From: Petrosia ficiformis
Taxonomy: Eukaryota; Porifera; Demospongiae; Haplosclerida; Petrosiidae
Direction: 5' to 3'
Length of the DNA stretch: 64,000 nt
Assembly (NCBI GenBank): GCA_947044365.1
Contig: OX345651.1
Location: 4,608,426-4,672,425, forward strand
This document shows, piece by piece, positions 1 through 11,500 of the stretch. Within the stretch, counting starts at the first letter, position 1, and every line of letters begins with the position of its first letter. The notes under the pieces are model-generated. The model saw only the letters and a program-made list of their open reading frames with translations. It had not been told where the DNA came from and made no database searches. Position numbers and translations under genes: made by a program.

Positions 1-3000
1 TACGATCAATGTTATTTCCATTCATATCTGTTATAGCATAGTTCAAAATTGCTATGTATGCTGTGTCTTTAGTATGACCAACACCTTCTCTCTTCATCTC
101 ATTTAAATCAGAAGTACGGAGAGAGTCATCCAAAATAAAGGAAAGAAAGCGTCCATTAGGAGAAGAGGAAAGATAACCATCATTTAGACTAACGCGATCT
201 CCAGAGTTCGGTAATCCACTAAGTTCTTGAATTTCAATATGCTGAGCATCTAGTTCACTAACATCAACTGGTTCATTAAAATACAGTGTTACGTTTCCAG
301 TATCCATGTCTAGGTCAAATGCTGTTAGCATTGGGAGTGTTACATCAGGCTCTTGTGAACCAGATAACGCAGACGTGTTTGATATTTCTAAACTTGGATT
401 TCCAGCATTGTCCTTTATGAATCCAGAAGGCACTGAAATGAATGTAGTGTCATCATCAATGGCTAGTGAAGTATCAAGTTTAAGCTCATCCAAGTCATCA
501 TCTGATAATGTGATATCAACAATATTACCATCCAAAGAGGACGTGGTTGTTGAAAGAGTATAGGAAACATCGGAACTATTTTTACTACTCTGAATTATTA
601 TGGAAGTGAATTCAATACTTGTAAGATTCACCGCTTCATTAAAAGTGAGATATAGAAGTCCGTTATCCATATCTAAAGTAAAGTCTTCCATTTCTGGTGG
701 GGTCAAATCAACTGTTATATTTCGAGCCTTTAGTGGGTCACTTGCATTAATTTCACTAGAAGCCAAACCTACCATATCAAGAGCTGCAGAAGCAACAACT
801 GATAGAAATGTGGAGCTAGTACTGTTCCCTAATGGGTAGTTGTCTCTTATGTCAGCCAAATGATCAGCAGTTAGAAGGATTTCAATATTGGATGTGTTAT
901 CGGTTGTAAGTATGGTAGCACCATCTGCTGAAACAGACAAAGGTGAATTACTGCCTGCCAGTAAAGTGTAATCTGAGACATTGATAGATGATATTTGAAC
1001 AGTCTCACTAAAAACTAAAAACAGAATCAGGCCGTCTTCGCCAGAAGGTGGTGGACGAAGTTCGAATGCTTGTAGTACTGGGGGAGTTTCATCAGGTGTA
1101 AACACAGTTACTTGCAAGTTATCAACAGATTGAATATCATTATTTTGATCATCAACGAGAGCCCCTGCAGCAATATCCAAGTATGTTGTTTCGTTTGATA
1201 CTGCAACATTGAACTCTGTTTTGAGAGTGTTTACGTCAATTTCACTGAACTGAAATTGTAAATCAAAATTAACAGTCAGATTGCTGAGAAATGTTCCACC
1301 CGATAAAGTGACAGTGTGAGTGTCTGTACCATCGTGAAAAGTGAATAAAGTTGGCTCAAAGGTTGTTCCATCAACAGTTTCAGAAAAGGAAAGAACAAGT
1401 ATTCCAGTGTCCATGTCTAAATCAAATCCATCCAATTCAGCTCCGCTGGTGTCAGGATCTACTCTCTCGGCCTCCATACCATTTGTTGTTAATCCTTCTA
1501 TTTCATTACCACTAATGTCTTTTATAGCACCAGCTTCGAAGCCAAGCCATGAGTTGCTCCTTACATCAGCCAAATCTTCAGTCATCTTCAAATCTTGAGC
1601 TACGATATTGTCCAGCTTGACTGTTACTATATGACTATCAGTACCTTGAACTGTACCTTTAAGAGTAATACTCTCAGTAGCTTCAGAGAATTCTTCTTCA
1701 TTGTATAATGAGAATGCAGAGAAGTTAAGTGTCGATACATCCACAGGTTCATCAAAGGTAAGGATAAAACTATCGGTAGCAAGATCGATTACGTACTCTT
1801 GTAGTTGCGGTGGTGTCTGATCAGCTGTTACATTAGAAGCTTGTTGTGTGGCTGCATCAGCTACAAGTCCGACTGTATCATTCACTACTCCATTACCAGC
1901 TGTGAGATAAGTATTACTTACATTAACACCTAGACCGGGCTCTAGAATTATATTAAAAAAATCACTTTGGCTCAGTGTTATTGTTACATCAGGTTGAATG
2001 GCAGCTTTAGTAAATTCTCCATTGTTAATAATCTCACTAAAGGTAGGAGATGCTGTTTCATCACTCTGAAGTACAAGTTTAGTGATATCGAATGTTGAGA
2101 AATCAACAGTTTTATCAAATGTAATTGAAAGGGTACCTTCATCAAGATCAAATATAAAGCTTTCAAGCCTTGGTGGAGTTGTATCTTGCACATACACATC
2201 AAACTGTTCCGCAACATCACCATCTCCACTACTAACTCCACTGCTATCTGAAGGCAAAAGGCTATTGCCTGAAACATCTTTAAAGGCATCCTCAAAGGTT
2301 CGCAAGTAACTGTTTCCCAATTTGGTTCCAACATCTATATCTGCTTTTAAGTCATTCAAGTCATCTTTCGTCAGCGTAATTATGAGGACTGTATCAGACT
2401 CACTCGTTGTAACTGTACCGCCTGTCAGGCTAAAGTGCTGGGAATCATCGTCTTCACTAGCTTGGATCCTGATGCTTGTAAATGTGACATCATCATCCAT
2501 CGGTTCATCAAAAGTCAAAACTATCTCGCCAGTATTCAAATCCAGCTTACTATTCTCAATGATAGGTGGAATAGTGTCGGCAATGAACTCTTCCACATTA
2601 AGTCCATCTGTTATAGCACGAATAGATATACCAAAAATGTCCTCAAAAGCGGCAGCTTGAATTTCAATGTAGCTATCACTTTTAGCTGTTGCAATGTTAA
2701 GTGTCGATTTCAATGCCAGAATATCATCATCGGTAAGATCTACAGTGACCACATTACTGTCATCATGAGTAGGAGTTTCACCTTGTATCACAATGCGAGT
2801 ATCAGAATCTGTTGCGTTCTGGATTTCAATCCTGTTATTCTCATAGCTACTAACATCAACGACATCATCAAATGTGAGAATTAACTTACCAATATTCATA
2901 TCTAAGGTGAAATTGGTGAGCTGTGCTTCAGTTTCATCGTCTAAAACATCAGTGACAGCAACCAGTTGTTTACTGTTATTGTTCTTGTTGACGTCTGTGA

Positions 3001-4425
3001 AACTTTCGATGGCAATCTCAAGAAAAGTGTTATCAATAGCGCCAATGGTACTGTCTGTCTTTAATCCAGTAATTGTGTCACCTTCTAGTTCAACAGTAAC
3101 AGACAAGACCTTGATATCATCAGTCTTTGCCAGGGATTCTTCATCCAACACTAAGCTAACACTATCATTATTGGTTATTTCAAATGTACTCAATTTGATA
3201 GACGTTTTAAGAACTGGCTCAGAAAAAGTAATAAGAAGAGTGTTGGAATCAAAATCCAAAGTAAAGGTTGCTACTTCTGGCTCAGTCTTATCTTCAGTGA
3301 AGTTAGAAACATCCTCTGCAGCTGTTGTTTCAATAGCTACAACACGGTTTGGGGTTGATGCAATATCTTCAGCTGTGGTTTCAAGCATTGAAAGAAATGT
3401 ATTTGTTTCAGAAGAGGCTATATCATGAAGCTTTATCTGATTAGCATCATCATTAAGATTCAGCACAAATACTACAGCATCTTCGTCAGGAGTAGTGGTA
3501 TCTGCTGTGAGGGTATACATTTCTCCTCCGTCAGATGTGGATTGTAGAGTTATGAATGTCGCATCAAAGCTGTCGGCATCGATCGGTTCATCGAAGCTTA
3601 GTGTAAGAGTATTGTCAGAAAGATTAATGTCAAAAGATGTGAGCTTTGGTCGAGTTGTATCCTCAACAAACTCCTTCACAGAGTGCTCGTCAAAATTAGC
3701 AGGATCGTATGCTTCAATATCATTGACTTGATCAACATCAATAGGATCAAAAAGATCTTTGATGAAGCCTTCTGCATAGTTTGGCACACAGTCGGTTTTA
3801 CTTGTACAGAGTGATGCAGTGAGTTTTATCTGGTTGAGATCTTCTGTTGTTATACAAAACGATATTTCTTTCCCGTTTGTACAATTGCAGGTATCATTGC
3901 AAATTCCATCAGTCAACGTGAACTGTGGATCATCATCGGAAACAACAAAATCATTTTGCATAGTCAGCTTGCTAAAATCTAATGTAGATACATTCACTAC
4001 TTCAGAGAACGAGAGGGTAAAGATACCATAGTCAAGATCAAACTCAACAAAACTGCTCAAAGAAGGGGGAGTGCTATCAGCAACCAAAATATTAACCAGC
4101 ACATCATCTTCAATAAATTCAAGATCTGATTGAGTAATTCCATTTCCTTCAAGAAAGAAGAATTTAATCAAAGATTCGTTGTATGGTTCAGTAGTTCGAA
4201 GAAGAATCTGTGCTGCTTCACTGAGAGCGCATGTGACATCCAATGAGTCTTGAGTTCCATTTCCTTCAAGTGCCTCAGCCGTATCAAGAACACCATCAGG
4301 CAAGCTTACCTTTATGTTAGTACAGTTGATGGCTAAATCATCATCAAGACCAGGAGAAGCTTCAAATGTTATCATTACCTCTTGGTTATCTAAGTCAAGC
4401 TCTATCTCATCTATAACGGGTACAC
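1..4425 (-). CDS. Giant secreted Ig-like repeat protein, main exon (partial, runs off left edge)
   Basis: Read on the minus strand, this stretch is open from an acceptor (TTTTGTAG, exon starting at 4425) to the window edge, about 1,474 codons with no stop. It encodes roughly 12 Ig-like units of the same family as the giant plus-strand gene. Each begins D-x-T-x-P-x-L-x-x-F-x-L-D and continues L-x-F-(S/D)-E-(T/P)-V, then D-L-N-x-(I/L)-K, then an N-T-(Y/F)-(L/I) strand and a D-(M/I)-x-x-N end. Early units carry extra cysteines: the unit at about 3700-4060 has six, including the LCTSKTDC pair. The unit at about 2600-2940 has the FDDVVD variant. The exon starts in phase 1 and joins the short exon at 5017-5081. 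The plus-strand ORFs here are shadows. The product is probably a large extracellular fibre. Its C terminus and total length are unknown because the gene leaves the window. Confidence 0.88.
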
Positions 4426-5016
4426 CTACAAAATTAGCGCACATATCACGTGAATATTGCGTAATGCATTACATCTCATAAATAGTATTATACATCAATA
4501 AATGTCAACACATACATACATTAAAGGTTAAAAAATTCATGGAAATTGATATAATAATATTCATAGGTCAAGCAATTCTTTGTTATACATGTTGCTATGG
4601 ATCCCACAGTAAACAAAATAAATGTGACCTCACATGATTAATTTTATAGTTGAATATTTCTGAATACATAATAACCACATGCATAGCTCATAACTACTGC
4701 TCAATTCCACCAATGAAATGACATTGGTCTGACTACATGCAAGCATCCAAGCTAAGTTCACTATGACATTTAACTCTTGATATCTAGACTAAGAGCAATG
4801 CAATGGCTATTATGGTATCTTTGTAAACAATGCAAAAATGTTCTATCACATAATAAAATTTGGCATGGCTTGAAATATACATGTAATACTATATTATACA
4901 TTGACATGAATCTACACACTGTTTGGAAATCATAACTCAAAGGTAACAAATTTTACCCGACATACACATGAAATATTAAAACATTATGTTACACATGTTT
5001 GGAGATCATAACTCAC
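4426..5016 (-). other. Intron 2 of the minus-strand giant gene
   Basis: A 591-bp phase-1 intron with donor GTGAGT (5016-5011) and acceptor TTTTGTAG (ending 4426). It is AT-rich. I see no other coding signal or clear repeat in it, apart from two similar stretches near 4930 and 5000 (a 'ttggaaatcataactca' / 'ttggagatcataactca' pair). Confidence 0.65.
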
Positions 5017-5812
5017 AGTCACAAATGGTACCCAGACTGGTAACGATAAAGAAGAGGTAGAGTATGTTTGTACTCAATTGTCTGAACAAAATGAAAACAA
5101 TGGTCAACACAATTATATGCATCTGCCCTCTATCAATAGCGAAGCATTTTCATGTCTCAAATTCAAAGCCTAATTTTCTCACAGATGTTTTTATGTGTTA
5201 TAATATATTTAATATGCAAATAGTTAACCACAGGAAAAGTATGTGAATATCCATTTTAACAACCATGACTCCAACTCATGTAAGTAATTTGTAAGTATTA
5301 TTACACCAAGTTTACGGACTTTGCTCATCATTGGTTCAGCCCCCATAAATGGCTTAATTAATTATAAAACTAGTAAGTCCAATTATTAACGCATGTGTAT
5401 ACAATATACGGATGGCACAAAGATTGGAGGCGAATTCAGCTAACTGAGTGTTCATTGCTTTATTACCTTGGAGTGCAATATAAGGTACATTACACCAATA
5501 TACACACCCATACAGCCACATAATTATATTAATGTCAACATTAATGGATGTATCATCAGATGCTGCAAAGTACACAAGTAGGCACACATATTCCAATGCA
5601 TTAATTGTATATATAAGAGTTTAGCCCAATGAACAAACACACAACCACCCACCCTCCCTGATTCAAGCAGTTTATAAGTTACATTCCATTCTCCTTCATT
5701 GCACATCTATGTTTGCAAACAGCTGATGTACAGCTGGCATACATAAACACAATGACAAAAACACAGGTACTGGTAACACCTAGTTTTCTTACCTACGTCT
5801 TTGTACCGCCAT
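5017..5812 (-). CDS. Two 5' coding exons (signal peptide) of the minus-strand giant repeat gene
   Basis: I reconstructed these from splice signals. Exon 1 is 5812-5793: ATG then MAVQRR plus two bases, donor AG|GTAAGA. Exon 2 is 5081-5017 (65 nt), after a pyrimidine-rich acceptor (TTTTGTTCAG) and before donor GTGAGT. Phases fit at both junctions: exon 1 ends with AG, exon 2 adds A then CAA; exon 2 ends with T and exon 3 (4425) adds GT. The joined reading gives a basic n-region (MAVQRRR), a hydrophobic core (ILYLFFIVTSLGT) and then ICDCVPVIDEIELD, which enters the first Ig-like unit. That is a classic secretory signal, and the agreement of frame, splice sites and biology supports the model. An alternative ATG at 5122 reads into exon 2 unspliced but would place two hydrophobic stretches in a row, so I prefer the spliced start. 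Confidence 0.72.
5082..5792 (-). other. Intron 1 of the minus-strand giant gene
   Basis: A 711-bp phase-2 intron with donor GTAAGA (5792-5787) and a strong pyrimidine-rich acceptor ending at 5082. The short ORFs that overlap it on both strands show no recognisable protein features. Confidence 0.6.
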
Positions 5813-7101
5813 GCCTGCGCCGAGGCAAAGGGGGTGGGAACTTGTTAGCAGACTTACAAAGACTCTTCAACAGTATAACTTTTATTTCTCTCAAAGAAAG
5901 GCTGTCTGTTAGACGTCTTTAACACTTAGAGAAAGGCCTTTCGAACTTTCCGCCTCTTTTTGGAAGTGAAAATGGAGGGCAGAATCACGGATATCTGGGT
6001 AACGTGATCTATTTCCCACGGTTGTTCCTCTGTTTATCGGTATCTATGGAGACGGGCGGAAAAACAAAGGCGGGTTCAGCATTACGCATGCTCAGTAGGT
6101 GAAAGATCAGTTGACTTTTCTACTTTCTTCTCCACTTTTGTGAGTATAAGGGCATTCAGTATATTGAATTCTGCAGACGAGGTCTACTTTTCTTCTATTC
6201 TCTAATAGCAGTGCGAAAGAGAAAGAGAAAAGAACAGAGGAAGGTGCAGACTAATTAGCCCCACCCATATTTGCTATGCAAATTGCAACAATTGTGAGTT
6301 TTAGTTAATCTTCTTTGCAATAAAATGCAATATTTTTTGCATTCTTGCTACAAATATTAACTTTTAAGATTTTGATTTAGTGAAGGGATTTTTTTAATCT
6401 CAGTAGACTGTTTTATCTCTGTTGTTTTTATTTGATGTGGCTAACCTACCAGCAGGAAATTGCACATTCTAGGCAGTGCAGTATAGCTGTATTTTGTATT
6501 TATAATACACAACCAAGTATAGTTACCAGTAGTATAACAGTATAACAAAACTTTTCCTCATCCTGTTTCTGGTAGGTTAGCTGTAGCCTTTTCCTAAAAC
6601 TTAAAGAAGGTATTATATATGCAAATCCTAGTCAGACCTGGGGTCAATTACTATTTTAATTAAAAGGGTAGTTAATTACAATTACTGTCCATGGTTATGT
6701 AATTAACAATTCACCCACATAAGCATAATTAACTTAATATAAACGTGGAAGTTCTTGTTTCTGCAACAACTATTTTTTTTGTGAATATGTTTTCTTTTCA
6801 CCAAAATATATCCTTGATAAGTACATTCATTTTATTCTGTGTAATATATACACAATTTATAATAATTCATATTAAATTGGACTAAAATGTGTTTGCAATT
6901 AAGTCAAAGTTGCAAATTATAGTTGTAGCTAAGTATCAGAGGTTGTCACAATGGTCACAGCTAAACCCAATTGTAATTGATAATTTGTAATTGACTCCAG
7001 GTCTGATCACAGTAAAATACATAACACTATTACTTTAATTATATTTTTTTATGGAAACACGTGTTGCATCATTATTTTTTCTTTCGTTTTCGCAATTTTA
7101 G
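5813..7101. promoter_or_regulatory. Shared divergent 5' region of the two giant genes
   Basis: The two giant genes are head to head, with start codons at 5812 (minus) and 7116 (plus), 1.3 kb apart. The interval 5930-6250 is locally less AT-rich and contains a palindromic GCATGC-type element (acgcatgctcagtagg, about 6081) resembling NRF-1-like core-promoter motifs seen in animals. The plus-strand start lies 14 bases after a good acceptor (pyrimidine tract then CAATTTTAG, ending 7101). A 5'UTR intron is therefore likely, with a candidate donor GTGAGT at 6140. This implies that the plus-strand transcription start lies near 6000-6140 and that both genes share a compact bidirectional promoter. Motif assignments are inference. 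Confidence 0.5.
6633..7005. mobile_element. MITE-like element with terminal inverted repeats, in the likely 5'UTR intron
   Basis: The left end reads cagacctggggtcaattac (from 6633) and the right end gtaattgactccaggtctg (to 7005). The right end is the reverse complement of the left with one mismatch over about 19 bases. The 373-bp interior is AT-rich with many TAATTAC/GTAATTA motifs and no coding capacity. These are the features of a non-autonomous DNA transposon (MITE). I see no clear target-site duplication. Confidence 0.7.
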
Positions 7102-7115
7102 AAAAGCTACTCAAC

Positions 7116-8528
7116 ATGGTAAGATATAAAGTAACTTTCCAACCCTGCTTCGTGTTTTTCCTACTCATTTTTGGAACTCTGATTAACGCACAAGATCCGG
7201 ACCTTTTGGATGAAATAGTCGTACAACTTGGAAATGAAGATCTGGATGCTATTAAGAGTGCTTCAATGTGTACCGATGATGACGGAATAGATTGTTTCCT
7301 TGCCTTCCTTACTGATACAATAAGAGATGCTATGAACAATCAAATAGAAGCAAATCTAGAAGGCATACAGGTTTCACAGCTCATACCTGACGAAACGAAT
7401 CCACAGCTTGTGCGCTTTGACTTATTTGATCTCGATGAAGGAGTGATAATTTTAAGCTTTGATGAGATAATGGCAACAAGTACTGCTAACTACTCAGCTG
7501 TCACTTTACAGTCTAATGAAGATGATGAAGGAGAGCAGTTCACTCTCACACAAAATATTACAGTGAACAGTGAAGATCACTCCACTTTGCTGAATTTAAC
7601 CATTCATGGCGATGATCTTAATGAGCTCAAGCGTATTAGAATCTGTATTTCAAGGGGGAGTTGTTGGATTCGTTTTACGAAATACTTCATTCAAGATGTT
7701 GGAGGAAATCTAGTAGTAGCTGTTGAAAGTGGTGATGGCGATTCAAGTGTAGAGCGTGCAAATATGTTTTTGCCTGATGTGCAATCTCCAGTACTGGAAT
7801 CTTTTGTTGTGGACTTTGACACCAATAATGTCACACTATTTTTTGATGAGACTATAGATGAAGACAGCATTATATATACTGAGATTACCTTCACATCAAC
7901 CAATGAGAGCATTGGCGTCAACTTCACTCTGACTAATGCAGTTCCGCTTACAACAGAAGACCGTACTTTCCTATCATTTGAAATGGTTGAAGCTGATGTT
8001 CTTCAGCTCAAAGCTCTGGATGATTTTTTCACTAATGAGAATGATACATACATCATATTTCCTAGTACACTACTGATTGACCTTTCTATTAATCCTATTG
8101 ATCCACGAATTGCGGGAGTCAATCCTCTTAAAGCATCTCAATTTTCACCAGACACAACACCACCACGCCTTTCTTCTTTCGATGTCCTAGATATGAATTT
8201 TGACAAAATGACAATCAGCTTCAATGAACCTGTAGACATAGCAGATCTTAATCACACAGCATTTATACTTCGATCTAAACCTCTTGGTGATGATAGTGCT
8301 GTTCAAGTTCGACTTACTGGATTAAGTGGTGTAAGCTATGATTCTACTAACAAACTAACAATAGTTGTTGACTTTAACGGTGATGATATCATTTCACTGA
8401 AGCTTGAGACAGCAATAGCCACTGAAGTAACAAATAGCTACCTTGTCTTGGAATCCGGAGCCATTAATGATGTAGCCGGTAATCCAATTGAGCAAACAGT
8501 GGCCTTCCAGGTAGATGAGCTTGTTGAA
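7116..8528 (+). repeat. N-terminal segment: signal peptide, half unit and units of types 16, 17, 18
   Basis: 471 codons. After the signal peptide comes the second half of a type-15 unit (DLDAIK then CTDDDGIDC). It is followed by a type-16 unit with the second cysteine pair (CISRGSC), a type-17 unit and a type-18 unit (FNEPVD). The gene thus enters the 18-unit cycle near its end. The minus-strand neighbour starts at the same point of the cycle. Confidence 0.75.
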
Positions 8529-11500
8529 GATAGTAATGGTCCTGAAATACAGTCTTTCATTCTCGATCTTAATGCCAACACTCTTGAGTTAAATTTTTCA
8601 GATGTTGTTGATGTATCTACACTTCTTACTTCAGAGATAACATTCCAGCCTCAGAAGATTAGAGAAGATGATGATCCCACAGTTCAACTCTCTGACGTCA
8701 CCAGCGAAAGTGAAGATGGATTCATCGTTCTTATCGAACTTGATAATAATGATGTTAACAGTCTTAATAGTTACGTTAACCTTGCTACAGAAATAAACAA
8801 CACCTACATTGCAGTTACAGCTGATGCCATTGACGATATTTTTGGTGCAAATGTTATTTCTGTTACACCTACTGATGCTTTAAAAGCAAAAGAGGTTATT
8901 GTTGATAAAGTGAGACCAGAATTAGTTACTTTCTCAATTAACTTCAACACTGAAATTCTCAGTCTAACATTTTCTGAGATTGTGAATCTTTTTACTCTGG
9001 ACATAACACAAATCACAATTCAAAATGCCATGTCTCCACCTTTAAATGGCATAGTTCTATCTGGTGGAAGCGTCACGAATAGTCAGTATGCTACAACTGC
9101 TGAGGTTATACTTACCAGAGAAGATCTCAACAAGATCAAACTTTTTACAGACCTTGCCATTAATGAAGCAACTACATACATTAGTATAACCAATGCAACA
9201 TTTGAAGACAGTAATTCTAATCCGTCAGTTGAAATACCACAAAGCATGGCTAAGATAGTAGAGGAATATTACGAAGATGTGACTGCTCCTATTCTTTATA
9301 ACGTAACCCTTGATGTAGATGAAGGAATGCTGGTGCTTACATTTGATGAAACTTTGAATGCTGACACATTTGATCCCACACAAATTAGGATACAAAGTGA
9401 CGATATACTTCCAAATACATTTTATCAGCTTACAGATGGGTATTGGTCTATGGCAAATTCACGTTTCATTACTGTTAACATCACTGACTTTGATCTTAAT
9501 GAAATCAAGAAAGATTTCAGATTGGCTATTTCTTCTAGTACTACGTATTTTACCCTCAATAACACAGTGGTTAAAGATATGAATGGTGTATATTTTGATA
9601 ACATTACAGCAGTACAAGTATTTGAGTCGGACTACACTGAAGACTTAACGAGTCCCGAATTAGAGTCTTTTATCTTAGATATGAATCTTGGCTTCCTTAA
9701 CCTCACTTTTTCTGAAACAGTTGACTCTACATCTCTCAAAATCGACACTATTACTCTTTTGGCCATGAATGACACCACATTGGAAAACCTAACACATACC
9801 TTAACAGTTGGTGTTTATCCTACTGGCTCAGTATCATTTAGCCAAAATTCTACTGAAATTATCATTAATCTTGGATCAGCTGACCTCGATGAAATCAAAC
9901 GTTTAACGGGTCTTGGTACGAATATAGAAAACACATTTATTTCTATTCCAGAATCAACGATCGTTGATATGAATAATAATTCAGTAGTCCTCATTAGTAT
10001 TGAATCACCACTGATGGCTGAGTTTGTTGAGCCTGATATCACCAATCCTGAGTTGGAAGCATTTTCATTTGACCTTGATGAAGGCTTGTTGTTCCTTACC
10101 TTTTCGGAAACTGTTAATGCATCATCACTAAATACAAGTGGCCTATTAATTCATGATGATAATATTACATCCATGGGCTTCTATTACAGACTACAGAGCA
10201 GTATTGGACAGGAGGATGATGCAGTTGAGCTAATTATAACATTGAGCAATGAAGATTTGAACAGTATCAAATTTAATCCAGACATAGGTACGTACTTCGG
10301 CGACACCTTCCTTGTTATTTCAAACAATGCCATATACGATATGAACAATAATCCCATTAAGGATGAAAACATTGTGAATAGTATCAATGACTTCACTCCT
10401 GATGAAACTGATCCCAATATCATTGATTTTGGTCTAGATCTAGATTCAGCCATACTCTCCTTGACATTCTCTGAAGTAGTTAATTCGTCAACCTTAAACT
10501 TAACAGCAATTAAATTCGAAAATTCTCGTGAAGAAACAGACATTGAGTTTTTGTTAACAGGCGGCAATATCTCAGGCAGTAATGATGATCATGGTCATCC
10601 ACCCGTATTGGAAATTAATCTCTTTATTGAAGACCTCAATGAGATCAAGAGACTTACAAGTTTAGCTGTCAGCAACAGCACCACCTTCCTTTCTATTACT
10701 CAAGGCTCTGTACTGGATTTGGCAATAAATCCTAATGAGCTAGTAGGCATTTCATCCAATGACTCTCTTCCAGTAGGTGTCTATCGGGAAGATGTTTCTC
10801 AACCAATATTGGTTTCATTTTACCTCAACCTAACTAGTGAAACATTGTTATTAGTCTTTAATGAAACTGTTGACTTAATGACTTTCAATGTTTCAGAGAT
10901 ACAGCTACAATCTGTAGAAGACTCTAGCTCTCCAGGGATAATCAGAGTTATGCTAAATGACAGCATCATAGACCAATCAGAGAATAGTATTGAAGTTTTG
11001 CTTAATTTCAGTCAATCTGACTTGAATGCTCTCAAACTTGAGCCATCTCTATGTACAAAGGAAGACAATTGTTTTATAACTTTATCTGACATGACCATAG
11101 TAGATATGAATGATAATCCAGTACAAGACATTTCAGACTTAGGTAAAATAGCTGACTTGGTTGCTCCAGATACCATTTCACCAGAGCTATATGCTTCAAC
11201 CCTTGACATGAACATGGGTACTTTACTCCTTTCCTTCACTGAACCAATTAATATCTCTTCGCTTCATATTAATGAAATCGTTCTTCTAGCTTATCCAGGA
11301 GCAAACGATAGTGACCTTACACATACATTTACGCCTGGAGAGTATCCATCTTTTACAAGTACCACAAGTGAAAATGGACTGGAGATTCTCCTGGACATAG
11401 GCACTGAAGATCTATTGGAAATACAAGGGAAGTATCTTTTGGCTACTGAAAGTAACAATACCTATATATCAATAAACGAATTTGCTCTTGCAGACATGAG

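Noticed and set aside
306..4031. Serine/valine-rich ORFs on the plus strand (for example 2874-3428, 184 aa)
   Set aside because: They are antisense shadows of the minus-strand Ig-like repeat exon, which reads in one frame through the whole region with clear repeat motifs.
5017..5122. Unspliced start at the minus-strand ATG (5122) for the left giant gene
   Set aside because: It gives two consecutive hydrophobic stretches and ignores a strong acceptor at 5082. The spliced model from 5812 fits phase and gives a normal signal peptide.
5064..5922. Short ORFs on both strands between the giant genes
   Set aside because: They overlap introns and promoter of the minus-strand gene and show no recognisable protein features.
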